64,000 nt of DNA from Actinomyces sp. oral taxon 170 str. F0386 (GCF_000195595.1 NZ_GL882519.1:1-64000); one strand, 5' to 3'. Shown: positions 33,161 to 42,022, counted from the first letter of the stretch. A program made the numbers and translations. The notes: generated by a model from the letters alone, not told the origin.

Positions 33161-33657
33161 CGAAGTGCTTCTTTCGTCTGTTCTTCCGCGTAGATCTTTC
33201 TCAAGTTCCTGATGCCGTCGGCCGTCGCACGACGTACCGCCTCGGTGCTGCCGCCGATCAGCGCTGCTGTCTCCGCATGTGGGAGCCCTCCGAAGTAGTG
33301 GTAGGCGACGGCGAGGCGTTGGCGCTCCGGGAGAGCTGCAACAGCCGACCAGACTCCATGCTCGTCTTCATCGGGATTTCCAAGCGGTGACCGCTGCTCG
33401 GGAAGATCCTCGGCGGGAGTCGCGTGACGTGCCCTGGCTCGGAGGATGTCGATCGTCTTGCGCTGGGCGACACGGACCAGCCAGGCTTCGATGTTCGTGT
33501 CGTTGCTCAGGTCCGGCCAGGCGCGCAACGCGGCCAGGAAGGTTTCCGACCAAGCATCTTCCGCGTCTGGGCTTGGACCGAGCACGGCACGACACACTCG
33601 GAACACGGTCTCTCCATGTTCCTTCACGGCTTGTTCGAACGGATCTTTCATCTTCAT
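33157..33657 (-). CDS. ECF-like RNA polymerase sigma factor
   Basis: 166 residues. Region 2 is FEQAVKEHGETVFRVCRAVLGPSPDAEDAWSETFLAALRAW with RVAQRKTIDILRAR for DNA melting; region 4 is ALPERQRLAVAYHYFGGLPHAETAALIGGSTEAVRRATADGIRNL. No anti-sigma gene is adjacent, and the downstream partner is ogt. There is no ribosome site before ATG 33657; TATACC ends 5 bases upstream, so it may be leaderless. A second ATG two codons on is equally possible. The sigma factor may direct ogt and other repair genes (inference). Confidence 0.87.
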   Translation of the reverse strand: MKMKDPFEQAVKEHGETVFRVCRAVLGPSPDAEDAWSETFLAALRAWPDLSNDTNIEAWLVRVAQRKTIDILRARARHATPAEDLPEQRSPLGNPDEDEHGVWSAVAALPERQRLAVAYHYFGGLPHAETAALIGGSTEAVRRATADGIRNLRKIYAEEQTKEALR

Positions 33658-33769
33658 CCCAAGGTATACGTAGGCGCCGGGGGAAATGCGAGCCCGGCAG
33701 TCTCAGGTCGCTCATGGCGACAAGATTCCGCTGCCGACCTTGATGGGATGGCCGACGAGCGAGTGAAGA

Positions 33770-33806
33770 ACGGTTGTCCAGGTCGGGAGGCGGCCTGGAC
33801 AACCGT
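33770..33806 (-). terminator. terminator hairpin after the SDR gene
   Basis: ACGGTTGTCCAGG (33770-33782) and CCTGGACAACCGT (33794-33806) form a perfect 13-bp stem with an 11-base loop, 6 bases beyond the minus-strand stop at 33813. No clear T-run. Confidence 0.75.
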
Positions 33807-33812
33807 CGCTAC

Positions 33813-34535
33813 TCACCAGGGGACGATGCCGTCGCTGTCGATGAAGGTACCTGAGCGTGCGTCGTCGGGCAGGGTGGCGGCAGACACGACGACCTTGGCG
33901 GCTTGCGTCACCGTCAATGGCGCTTGCTCCCGGTTGATGGGAGTCAGGTCGGTCTGTACGAATCCGGGGCAGACCGAACTGACCTTGATCGAGGTGTCGG
34001 CCAGTGCCTTGGCGAGCATGATCGTGATGCTGTTGAGGGCTGCCTTCGAGCTCTGGTAGGCGGGCACGATCATGTCGTAGTAGGGGGAGCGTGGATCAGT
34101 TTGATCGGTGAGCGATCCCATTGTCGACGACACATTCACGATCCGCCCCTGTGGGGACCTTCGTAGTTGAGGGAGGAACGCCTCCAGCACGGCGACCGGT
34201 CCGAAGACGTTCGTAGCGTACGTCTGCTGGAACAGGCCCAGATCGACAACTTCAGCGGCCTGGCTGGTTGCTTCCGGGAGCACACCGGCGTTGTTGATCA
34301 GAATGTCTAGTCCACCGTGATGCTCGTCGATCCAGGCGGCTGACCGACGGATGGATGGTGGGTCAGTCACATCGAGTTGAACCGAGGTCGCCCCGCCGCC
34401 GATTCGACGTGCGACCTCAGCCCCATCGCCCGCTTGACGAGCGCCGACGATGACGGTCATACCTTGACCGGCCAGTTCCTCGGCGACGGCGCGACCCAGG
34501 CCGCGATTACCTCCCGTTATCAGGACTGTGGTCAT
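33813..34535 (-). CDS. short-chain dehydrogenase/reductase, NAD(P)-dependent
   Basis: 240 residues from ATG 34535, with AGGAGGA directly upstream. Classical SDR: the nucleotide-binding TGGNRGLG, the NNAG motif in DILINNAGVLPE, catalytic Ser in VNVSSTMGSL, and YQSSK (Tyr-x-x-x-Lys) in VPAYQSSKAALNS, then CPGFVQTDLTP. The sequence resembles carbonyl-reductase-like SDRs, but the substrate is not evident. It stands alone, ended by a strong hairpin. Confidence 0.9.
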   Translation of the reverse strand: MTTVLITGGNRGLGRAVAEELAGQGMTVIVGARQAGDGAEVARRIGGGATSVQLDVTDPPSIRRSAAWIDEHHGGLDILINNAGVLPEATSQAAEVVDLGLFQQTYATNVFGPVAVLEAFLPQLRRSPQGRIVNVSSTMGSLTDQTDPRSPYYDMIVPAYQSSKAALNSITIMLAKALADTSIKVSSVCPGFVQTDLTPINREQAPLTVTQAAKVVVSAATLPDDARSGTFIDSDGIVPW

Positions 34536-34681
34536 AATTCCTCCTCCTGGAGTGCTAGTGAGCGCGGGTTGCGCGCATTCACCGGGTAGTCGCGTCAGAG
34601 ACTCGAAACGTGAGATGCGTGTGAGCAGATGCTCGAACGCATCGTCAGTGTCAGAGGAGCAACGGTGACCGTTCCTTGTGC

Positions 34682-35404
34682 TTACGGCTCCACGTGCCCG
34701 TCCCGTTGCAAGTCCCGATCCGCCCGGCCTGCGTCTTTGCGCGGGGTGACCAGGCCCGACTCGTAGGCCAGGACGACCGCCTGCGCCCGGTCCCGTAGCC
34801 CCAGCTTGCCCAGGATCCGGCTGACATGGACCCGCACCGTCCCCTCGGCGACACACAGGTCGTGAGCGATGGCCTCATTGGACAGCCCGCGGGCGACGCG
34901 CGCCAGGACCTCGCGCTCGCGGGCGGTCAGGTCCGCCAGGGCCCGAAACCTGTCATCGCCGTCGTCGACCACCGGGGGCGGGAGGGCGAAGTGCTCGATG
35001 AGCCTGCGGGTGGTGGAGGGGGCCATGACCGCGTCGCCGCCGTGCACATGGTGGATCGCGGCCATGAGCTCCTCCAGGGAGGCGTCCTTGAGGAGGAAGC
35101 CGCTGGCGCCCGCCCGGATCGCCTCGTAGGCGTACTCGTCGAGGTCGAAGGTGGTCAGGACAATGACTCGGGGGCCGCCGGCGCCGCCCCGGGTGATGGT
35201 GCGCGTCGCCTCGATCCCGTTCATTCGCGGCATGCGCACGTCCATGAGGACGATATCCGCCTCGACCCGCTCGATCAGGTCGACGGCGGCGCGTCCGTCC
35301 TCCGCCTCCCCGACGACCTCGACTCCCTCCTGGGTCTCCAGCAGCATGCGGAAACCGAGTCGGTACATCTCCTGGTCGTCGACGAGGATGAGTCGAAGAG
35401 TCAT
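34682..35404 (-). CDS. NarL/FixJ-type response regulator
   Basis: 240 residues from ATG 35404, which overlaps the kinase stop by 4 bases; the frame stays open far upstream but only as a shadow of the kinase. Receiver: LRLILVDDQEMYRLGF, phosphoacceptor Asp in ADIVLMDVRMPRMNG, VLTTFDLDEYAY, FLLKDASLEEL. LuxR HTH: LTAREREVLARVARGLSNEAIAHDLCVAEGTVRVHVSRILGKL. A basic/acidic tail of about 25 residues follows the HTH. No target genes are apparent nearby. Confidence 0.9.
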   Translation of the reverse strand: MTLRLILVDDQEMYRLGFRMLLETQEGVEVVGEAEDGRAAVDLIERVEADIVLMDVRMPRMNGIEATRTITRGGAGGPRVIVLTTFDLDEYAYEAIRAGASGFLLKDASLEELMAAIHHVHGGDAVMAPSTTRRLIEHFALPPPVVDDGDDRFRALADLTAREREVLARVARGLSNEAIAHDLCVAEGTVRVHVSRILGKLGLRDRAQAVVLAYESGLVTPRKDAGRADRDLQRDGHVEP

Positions 35405-36675
35405 GCACCCTCCTCGGTGGTTTCCGGTTTCGGAGACTTCGGGGGCTCTGTGGATTCCTGCTCCGACCGCTCCTCCCACGGCAGCACCGCTCGGAGGCGG
35501 AAGCCACCTTCGTCTCGAGGTCCCGCCTCCAGCGTGCCCCTGTGAGAGGCGACCCGCTCGCGCATACCTGTCAGACCGTGCCCGGGAACCGTGGGCACGG
35601 TCTCCGCGGGCAGGCCTCCGCCGTCGTCGAGGACCTCGACGACGATGCCCGCGGGCTCCCGGCGTACACGGACCTCGACGCTGCTGACGGTGCCGGCGTG
35701 CCGACGCGCGTTGGCCAGTCCCTCCTGGACGATCCGGTAGACGGTCAGGCCGATCCCTGCCGGCAGGTGCAGGGTGTCCGGCATCTCGAGTCGGGCCGGC
35801 AGACCTGTGCCCCGGGCCTCGGCGACCAGTTCCGCCAGATCCCGCTCGCCGGGCTGAGGGGCATGCGGAACCTCGTCCTCGCCGCGCAGGATGGCCAGCA
35901 TCCGGCGCATGTCGCCCAGGGCCTCGCGCCCGGTGTCTCGGACGCGGCGCATGGCCACCGCCGCCCGGTCCGGATCCGAAGCGGCCGTCGCTGCCGCGCC
36001 GTCGGCGACGACCACCATGACCCCCAGGCCGTGGGAGACGATGTCGTGGATCTCGCGGGCGATTCGTGAGCGCTCCTGGCGCTCGGCCTGCTCGTGGCGC
36101 AGTTCGGCCTCGCGCAGCCGATACTCGGTGCTGCGCGCCAGGGCGGCCAGGTGGGCGCGGCGCGTGCGCTTCAGAACGCCTGCGGTCCAGGCCCACAGGA
36201 CGGCGACGACGCAGAGCGCGGGCAGACTCAGGCGGCTGTACCCCATTCGGAGCACAGGGATGAAGGCCGCAATGACCCAGGTGCTGACGAGCGCCGCGCA
36301 GGGCAGGGAGATCGCCGACCGCCTGGCGGCGGCCAGGTGGTGGACCAGCAGCGCCAGCAGGAGGTCCACGGGAAGGACACTGGATCCCGGGCCCACCGGG
36401 AGCTGGGCCCAGGCGAGGAGAATCGCCACCGCGAAGGCGATTGTGGGGGAGTGGTGTCGCAGCAGCCAGCACAGTCCGAGTCCAGCACTGACTGCCTCCA
36501 GCAGCCACAGCTGCGTTGTCGACGCCGCGGTGAGGGGGAGGGCGAGCTGGTTGTAGCCCAGGATGAGGGCGAGCACTGTGAGGTCGACGGCGCGGCGGTG
36601 ACGCTCCAGCCATCGCTGGGGCCAGGGCGCAGAAACCTTCCCCGGGCTCGACGACGGCTCGGGCCTGTGCTCCAT
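35401..36675 (-). CDS. sensor histidine kinase (HisKA_3)
   Basis: 424 residues. About five or six N-terminal membrane segments (residues 35-150) with short loops, then the dimerisation box RSRIAREIHDIVSHGLGVMVVVADGAAATA with phosphoacceptor His, an asparagine-containing ATPase N-box QEGLANARRHAG and G-box GHGLTGMRERV. Pairs with the response regulator by overlapping genes. This architecture is the NarX/DesK type common in actinobacterial stress or antibiotic sensing. The C-terminal 20 residues are charged and Pro-rich. Confidence 0.9.
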   Translation of the reverse strand: MEHRPEPSSSPGKVSAPWPQRWLERHRRAVDLTVLALILGYNQLALPLTAASTTQLWLLEAVSAGLGLCWLLRHHSPTIAFAVAILLAWAQLPVGPGSSVLPVDLLLALLVHHLAAARRSAISLPCAALVSTWVIAAFIPVLRMGYSRLSLPALCVVAVLWAWTAGVLKRTRRAHLAALARSTEYRLREAELRHEQAERQERSRIAREIHDIVSHGLGVMVVVADGAAATAASDPDRAAVAMRRVRDTGREALGDMRRMLAILRGEDEVPHAPQPGERDLAELVAEARGTGLPARLEMPDTLHLPAGIGLTVYRIVQEGLANARRHAGTVSSVEVRVRREPAGIVVEVLDDGGGLPAETVPTVPGHGLTGMRERVASHRGTLEAGPRDEGGFRLRAVLPWEERSEQESTEPPKSPKPETTEEGA

Positions 36676-36714
36676 GTCCCCAGATTACGGGCCGATCGTC
36701 GGCGGTGGCGGTGC

Positions 36715-39669
36715 CTACAGGTCCCCGACCTTCTGGAGGCGCTGGAGACTGAGCCAGCCCACCGGGATCGGGATCCAGAAGGTGACCAGGCGGTAGACGA
36801 TCGCCGTGGACAGCGCCACCCCGTAGGGGACGCCGGCGGCCACGAGCCCCGCCGTCAGGGCTAGCTCGACCGGTCCGATACCACCGGGGGAGGGCACGAT
36901 GGAGCCCACCGTGTTGGAGGCCAGGTAGGTGATGGCCAGGACCGCGAAGGGCACCGTGTAGCCGAAGGCCCACAGGCTCGCGCTGAAGGACAGGATGTAG
37001 GACAGGCTCAGCATGAGCGCGCCGCCCACCCCCAGGGCCAGGCGCACCGGGTTGGACATGACCCACACGAGCCGCGGCCACACCTGGCGATAGGTCGGCT
37101 CGATCTTGGCCCACGTCCAGCCGCGCGCCCGGGGAACGACCAGCACGACCGCCGCCACCACGACGATGGCGCCTGCCGCCACCAGCATCCACCCCGACGG
37201 CAGGGTCAGTCCCGTGGACTGGCCGGTCATGGCCGCCAGCACCACGAGCAGCACCACCGTGACGACGAACTGGACCACCTGGACCAGGGCCACCGTGGCC
37301 ACGCCGACTGCCGTCGGCACGCCCTTGCGGTTGAGGAATCGCAGGTTGATGGCCGCCCCGCCCACACCGGCCGGTGCCACGAGGGAGATGACGGCACTGG
37401 CCAGGTGCACCTCGGTGGAGCGCCACAACGAGAGCCGTTCGGGACTGAAGGCCACCAGCGTCAGCCCGGCGCCCACGTAGGTCGCCACGGAGAAGGCCAG
37501 GGCCGCCAGCATCCACCAGATGTTGGCCTGTGAGACGGCAGCGCTGACCTGCTGGAAGTCCATCCCCGCCATCAGCGTCCACACCGCGACCAGCCCGACC
37601 ACCACCATGAGAACAACACGCGTGGAGAATCGGTTGAGGCGTGCCGGCTCGGCGTCGGCCGTCGGAGTGAGGGTCACGAGGGCGTCGCGCAGGTCCTGGA
37701 GCACCTGCCGGCTGGCCCCGCGCCGCCCCATGACCTCACGGGTCTGGCGTGGCAGCACCACCCGCTGGAGCATGGGGGCTATCGAGGCCAGCTGCGCCAT
37801 GGTCAGCGAGCGGGAGGCGGCGTCGATGGCACGCTCAGCGCCCACGCTCAGGGCGGTCAGCGCCAGAGCCTGGGCCAGGTCCACGCGGCGGGAGAGCTCG
37901 GAGGAGATCGTCTCGCCCGAGGCCCAGTCCAGGAGCCACAGCTGCCCGGTCTCGTCGACGACGACGCTCGAGGCATCGATGCTGCCGTGGGCCAGTCCTG
38001 CGGCGTGGGCGCGCTGGAGCTGGCCCCACAGCTGGTCCAGGACGTTGTCGTCGACCTCGGTCCCCAGGTCCTGGATGGAACGGGCGCCGACGACGTGGTC
38101 GGTCACCATGAGCACCGACTCGGCGGCCTCGGCCATGCCCAGCAGGCCGGGGGTGCGCACACGGGCGCGGCGCGCCTCCATCGTCATGAGGGCGGCGTGC
38201 TCGGCGGCCGGCCGCAGGGACAGGTCGCGGGTGGGGGACAGGCCCTTGATGCGGATCTGGTCCCAGATGTTGGACAGGAAGCCGGCCACCTGCCGGTCGG
38301 CATCGAGGAGGGTGACGTTGCGGCGCTCGCCGGCCGAGTCCCACACGGCGTACATCCGGTGGACCGAGGCCCGCTCCTGGGAGAGGGCCTCGCTGGAGGC
38401 CTCGGCGAGGACCGCGGCCAGGTCGACGTCGGTGGCCGGCCTGATCGTGTTGGCGCCGACTGGGTCCGCTGCGGCCGGCTCGGTGGCCGACTCGGTGCCC
38501 GGCGCGGAGGCGGGGCTGGTGGAGGGCTCGGCGGCGGGACTGCCGGCCGGGTCGGCGACCCCACCGACGGGGTGAGCGGGAGGTGGCGTCTCAACCGCTG
38601 TCCGCGGGTCGGCCGGCACGCCGTCGACGACGTCCGTCGAGGTGGCCGACGCCAACGGGGCCTCGCGGACCTGCTCACGGACCTGCTCGGTGTAGCCCAG
38701 GGGCGCGTCAGTGGTGACGACCCAGGCGCGCGCCTCGGGGGCGCGGTCCATGCGGACCACGCGCACGGCGTCGATCCCGGCCCGCCGCAGTGCGCGCACG
38801 AGCGTCACCCCGTGGGCGCGGCGGTCCTCCACGCCGAAGACGTAACGGACCAGCAGACCGACGGCGCGGCCCAGCAGCAGGGACAGCACCGCGCCGGGCA
38901 GGGTCAGGGCACCGCGCAGGACCGCCAGGCCGAGGACCACCAACATGGCCGCCCAGCCCGAGCGCATCGTCGTCGAGCTGTTGCGGTCACCGGCGCCCGT
39001 GAGCAGGCCCGCCATAGAGGCGAAGACCGTGGAGACGCCCAGCTGGGCGGTACCTGAGGCGGTGACCGTCAGCCCCATGACCAGGGCGGTCGGCCCCCAC
39101 ATGACCAATCCGGTCATGGCGGCGAGGGCAACCACGTACCCGGCGAGCCCCGACAGGACGGCCTGGCCGCAGGAGCGCCAGGAGCGGCGCAGGAGGCGGT
39201 CGAGCAGCACGGCCAGCGGCACGATGAATGTGGTCAGACCCTCAACGGCCTGCAGGGGGAAGAGGAGGATGCGGCGCAGCACCACCGCCAGCGCGTTCTG
39301 AACGTCCTGGGTGACGCCGGTCGTTGTCTGGCGGGCATAGATCGCCAGGATGAGGACGGCGCCGACACCCAGGAGGGTCAGAGTCAGGTCGAGCAGGTCC
39401 TCGGTGCGGCGCAGGCGGTGCGCGGTGGTGTCCACCAGAAGCGTCGTCGAGCACGGGGCGGTGGGGTCGTGGGGGGTTGGCCCGGGTGCCGGGGCGACGC
39501 CGATGACCGGGATGCCGACCGGCGAGGTGGAGGCCGATCCGGCCGACGGCGTGGAGGCGGGTGACGACGGAATGGTTCTCGGGGGAGCGGTGGTGAGTGA
39601 CTCGGTGGGCGCCGGGGCGTCGGTGAGGTCTCCTGCCGACGAGGGTGAGCCTGGTGCCGCATCTGTCAT
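36715..39669 (-). CDS. kinase-like domain fused to UPF0104/LPG-synthase-type transmembrane domain
   Basis: 984 residues. A Pro/Ser/Thr-rich cytoplasmic N-terminus (about 85 residues) is followed by roughly six membrane segments (about 95-280), then a soluble region interrupted by a Pro/Ala linker. The soluble region contains a degenerate kinase-like lobe: AEAAESVLMVTDHVVG, AAGLAHGSIDASSVVVDETGQLWLLDWASGE. HGS and DWA stand where HRD and DFG would be. The C-terminal 300 residues form the flippase-like UPF0104 domain with VAPAGVGGAAINL and the hallmark PSPGGIGPVELALTAGL. Similar giant fusions occur in actinobacteria. Possible roles include lipid translocation under control of the kinase-like module. 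Convergent or overlapping genes are absent. Confidence 0.78.
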   Translation of the reverse strand: MTDAAPGSPSSAGDLTDAPAPTESLTTAPPRTIPSSPASTPSAGSASTSPVGIPVIGVAPAPGPTPHDPTAPCSTTLLVDTTAHRLRRTEDLLDLTLTLLGVGAVLILAIYARQTTTGVTQDVQNALAVVLRRILLFPLQAVEGLTTFIVPLAVLLDRLLRRSWRSCGQAVLSGLAGYVVALAAMTGLVMWGPTALVMGLTVTASGTAQLGVSTVFASMAGLLTGAGDRNSSTTMRSGWAAMLVVLGLAVLRGALTLPGAVLSLLLGRAVGLLVRYVFGVEDRRAHGVTLVRALRRAGIDAVRVVRMDRAPEARAWVVTTDAPLGYTEQVREQVREAPLASATSTDVVDGVPADPRTAVETPPPAHPVGGVADPAGSPAAEPSTSPASAPGTESATEPAAADPVGANTIRPATDVDLAAVLAEASSEALSQERASVHRMYAVWDSAGERRNVTLLDADRQVAGFLSNIWDQIRIKGLSPTRDLSLRPAAEHAALMTMEARRARVRTPGLLGMAEAAESVLMVTDHVVGARSIQDLGTEVDDNVLDQLWGQLQRAHAAGLAHGSIDASSVVVDETGQLWLLDWASGETISSELSRRVDLAQALALTALSVGAERAIDAASRSLTMAQLASIAPMLQRVVLPRQTREVMGRRGASRQVLQDLRDALVTLTPTADAEPARLNRFSTRVVLMVVVGLVAVWTLMAGMDFQQVSAAVSQANIWWMLAALAFSVATYVGAGLTLVAFSPERLSLWRSTEVHLASAVISLVAPAGVGGAAINLRFLNRKGVPTAVGVATVALVQVVQFVVTVVLLVVLAAMTGQSTGLTLPSGWMLVAAGAIVVVAAVVLVVPRARGWTWAKIEPTYRQVWPRLVWVMSNPVRLALGVGGALMLSLSYILSFSASLWAFGYTVPFAVLAITYLASNTVGSIVPSPGGIGPVELALTAGLVAAGVPYGVALSTAIVYRLVTFWIPIPVGWLSLQRLQKVGDL

Positions 39670-39750
39670 GGAGTTGATTCTAGGAGGCGAGTCTGTGCAA
39701 GCCCTCCTACGCCGGGAGGACCCGCGTGCGGAGGTATTGGCGACAAAGTA

Positions 39751-39803
39751 GTTTGCATTGCAAACCTGATGACGTTATCCTGGAGATGGTTTGAAACGCA
39801 AAC
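39751..39803 (+). promoter_or_regulatory. promoter flanked by two GTTTG-N5-CAAAC operators
   Basis: Operator 1 (39751-39765) and operator 2 (39789-39803) are perfect GTTTG-N5-CAAAC palindromes with centres 38 bp apart. TTGCAT (39753-39758), a 17-base spacer and TATCCT (39776-39781) form the promoter: operator 1 covers the -35 and operator 2 lies just past the -10. This is a clear repression design for the two genes downstream, probably by the regulator encoded at 40263. Confidence 0.75.
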
Positions 39804-39823
39804 CACTTTGAGCAAGGGAGTTC

Positions 39824-40261
39824 ATGATGAGCGCCGTGTCCCAACAGCAAGAAGTTCCGGTGGGGCCCGATGAGGCTCTCGCCGTCGTCAACGCTCAGCA
39901 GCAGACCTATCTCAAGCGGCACGAGATCAAGCCGGCCCCGCTCCTGACCGCCTGGGGTCTGGCCTGGCTGATCGGCTACGTCGCCCTCGCCCTCTACCGC
40001 GAGCCGGACTACGGCCTGCCAAGGGCTCCGTACCTTTTCTTCTGCGGCTGCCTGACGGTCGCTCTCCTGTTCACTGTCGCCTACATCGTCCCCAAGGCGC
40101 GCGGCATCCGCGGCCGAAGCAGTCGTGAGGGCACCTACTACGGCCTTGCCTGGGCTCTCGGGATGCCGTGGGCCTGGTGGATCATGTCCGTGGCCGGTGG
40201 AGGCGGCATGCTGGTGGCCGCCGCCGTCAGTGCCGCGGCGGGTGCGAAGCGAGGTGCGTGA
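39824..40261 (+). CDS. small membrane protein, function unknown
   Basis: 145 residues, ATG 39824, with AAGGGAG upstream; a second ATG follows immediately. Residues 1-35 are soluble (Gln-rich, YLKRHEIKPAP), then three membrane segments: LLTAWGLAWLIGYVALALY, YLFFCGCLTVALLFTVAYIV and a C-terminal pair around WALGMPWAWWIMSV and GGGMLVAAAVSAAAGA. It forms an operon with the winged-helix regulator, its stop being one base before that gene's ATG. Such two-gene units often put a membrane protein under its own regulator. The family is not recognised. Confidence 0.75.
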   Translation: MMSAVSQQQEVPVGPDEALAVVNAQQQTYLKRHEIKPAPLLTAWGLAWLIGYVALALYREPDYGLPRAPYLFFCGCLTVALLFTVAYIVPKARGIRGRSSREGTYYGLAWALGMPWAWWIMSVAGGGGMLVAAAVSAAAGAKRGA

Positions 40262-40262
40262 C

Positions 40263-40649
40263 ATGTCCGGGAAGGCGCGGGTCGAGCGGACCGGAGGGCC
40301 GGCGGGCTCTGAGACCTGGGCGGCGAGGCCGACGGAGCTGGCCGGTGCGGCCGCCTCCGACGTCGACATCGATCCGGTCATCCACGCCCAGGCCCGTTTG
40401 CGGATCATGGCGACCCTGGCCGCCGTGCCGGTCGGCGATGAGCTGCACTTCCCGCGGCTGCGTGAGCTGCTGGACATGACGGCCGGCAACCTGTCCGCCC
40501 ATCTGTCCAAGCTCGAGGGGGCGGGCTACGTCCAGCAGAACAAGACTTACGCCGGGCGCAGTCCCGCCACCTATCTGGCGCTGACCCCTGAGGGGCGGGT
40601 GGCCTTCGAGCGGTACGTGCGCAACCTGCGTGCTCTGCTCGACGCCTGA
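40263..40649 (+). CDS. winged-helix transcriptional regulator (ArsR/MarR-like)
   Basis: 128 residues from ATG 40263. After a 40-residue low-complexity start comes a single winged-helix domain: DPVIHAQARLRIMATLAAV, LHFPRLRELLDMTAGNLSAHLSKLEGAGYVQQNKTYAGRSPATYLALTPEGRVAFERYVRNLRALL. The recognition helix is TAGNLSAHLSKL, and the wing carries GRSPATYLALT. The domain type is the one often annotated as transcriptional regulator or winged-helix DNA-binding (HTH_27-like). It most likely binds the two GTTTG-N5-CAAAC palindromes at its own promoter. Confidence 0.85.
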   Translation: MSGKARVERTGGPAGSETWAARPTELAGAAASDVDIDPVIHAQARLRIMATLAAVPVGDELHFPRLRELLDMTAGNLSAHLSKLEGAGYVQQNKTYAGRSPATYLALTPEGRVAFERYVRNLRALLDA

Positions 40650-40885
40650 CGGTCGAGGTGCCCGATCGTGGTCAGGGGTGTTATTAACCGCACGGTCGGA
40701 GTATGGTGTGAAACAAGTCTCATAGGTGGATGCCGATGGCGGTACTCCTGTGAGACGTCGTCGTAAGGGCCGGTCGGTACCCGCCGGCCGGCCGGGCTCC
40801 GTGGTGGGCGCCTCGTCCGCCCCGTCATTCCCGTCGCCATCTCCGTCAGTGCCTCCGTCACTGTGGACAACCCCAAGGACATGCC

Positions 40886-41869
40886 ATGCCTCTCAGCTCA
40901 CAGACCCATCTCCAGCCCGGCCGGCAGGCCGCTCATCGGATCAACCGGCGCACCCTGCTCAAGGGGGTGGGCGGGATCGCCGCCGCCTCCTTCGTCGGGG
41001 GCGGCACCGTCATCGCCGGATCTGCCCCGGCACAGGCCGCCCTCAACGTGGCCCAGCACGAGGACCAGGGCCGCATGCAGTACTACAAGCTGGCCACGCC
41101 GTCGATCGGTTGGCTGCCCCGCGTCAACGTGCTGCTGCCCGACGGCTACGACGCCACCCGCCGCTACCCGGTGCTCTACCTGCTGCACGGCGGCGGCGAG
41201 GACTACTCGACCTTCGACACGAAGTACGACATCCGCAACCACACCGCGGGGCGCGACCTCATCGTCGTCATGCCCGACGGCGGGGCGGCCGGCTGGTACT
41301 CCGACCCCGAGTCCTCCAACGTGGGGCCGCGCAACTGGGAGACCTTCCACGTGGGCGAGCTCATCCCCTGGGTCGACGCCACCTTCAGCACCATTGCCCA
41401 GCCCTCCGGGCGCGCCGTCTCCGGCTTCTCCATGGGTGGCTTTGGGGCCCTGAAGTACGCCGCGAAGCACCCCGAGCTCTTCGGGTCTGTCTCGAGCCAC
41501 TCGGGGCCGGCGGACCTGCGCATCCAGGACGGCGCGGTGGTCCACTGGGCGAACTTCACCGCCGGAGCCACCGACCTCAAGGGCGGCACGATCTACGGGA
41601 TCCCGTGGGACCAGACGCGCGTGAGCGCCGACAACCCGGTCGAGCACGTGGAGAGCTACCGGGGTAAGCGCGTCTTCCTCGTGTGCGGCACCGAGAGTGA
41701 TCGGTACGAGAGCGTCGTCCTGCCCAGCCAGCAGAGCTTCGAGAAGGCGCTCGCCGGCGCCGGTATCGACTACGAGCGCTATGAGGACACCGGCGCCCAT
41801 ATTGTGCGCTGGGGTCGCATCCAGCAGGACATCGACTCCATGCTCAACTTCCTCACCAAGGCCGGGTGA
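40886..41869 (+). CDS. Tat-exported esterase (antigen 85/esterase D-like alpha/beta hydrolase)
   Basis: 327 residues. A twin-arginine signal (INRRTLLKGVGGIAAASFVGGG, ending APAQA) predicts folded export. The esterase core reads VLLPDGYDATRRYPVLYLLHGGGEDYSTF, then nucleophile Ser in VSGFSMGGFGALKYA, oxyanion region LLHGGGED, acidic residue near VFLVCGTESDRYE and C-terminal His in DTGAHIVRWG. The fold is the PF00756 esterase group, which contains mycolyltransferases, feruloyl esterases and S-formylglutathione hydrolases. As this genus type lacks mycolates, a cell-surface esterase role is likelier (inference). A single gene, followed by a large palindrome. Confidence 0.88.
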   Translation: MPLSSQTHLQPGRQAAHRINRRTLLKGVGGIAAASFVGGGTVIAGSAPAQAALNVAQHEDQGRMQYYKLATPSIGWLPRVNVLLPDGYDATRRYPVLYLLHGGGEDYSTFDTKYDIRNHTAGRDLIVVMPDGGAAGWYSDPESSNVGPRNWETFHVGELIPWVDATFSTIAQPSGRAVSGFSMGGFGALKYAAKHPELFGSVSSHSGPADLRIQDGAVVHWANFTAGATDLKGGTIYGIPWDQTRVSADNPVEHVESYRGKRVFLVCGTESDRYESVVLPSQQSFEKALAGAGIDYERYEDTGAHIVRWGRIQQDIDSMLNFLTKAG

Positions 41870-41929
41870 GTGCGGGACCCGCTGTAGGCCGTTTCGGAGA
41901 AACGTTCGTCGTCGGCGACTGCGTTCTTC

Positions 41930-42022
41930 GTCGGGGGACGTACTTTTCCCGCAGACGACTGAGATCTGCCCTCAGCCATCTGCGGGAAAACGCAGTTCTC
42001 GCAGGAGATGTACGTACCCGAC
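41930..42022. repeat. large nested palindrome between esterase and ABC permease genes
   Basis: The core stem is TTTTCCCGCAGA (41944-41955) with TCTGCGGGAAAA (41979-41990), enclosing CTGAG/CTCAG. GTAC motifs and GTCGGG (41930) with CCCGAC (42017-42022) extend the dyad outward. It separates convergent genes and can act as a bidirectional terminator, but a related degenerate copy at 32436-32505 suggests a repeat family. Confidence 0.65.
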
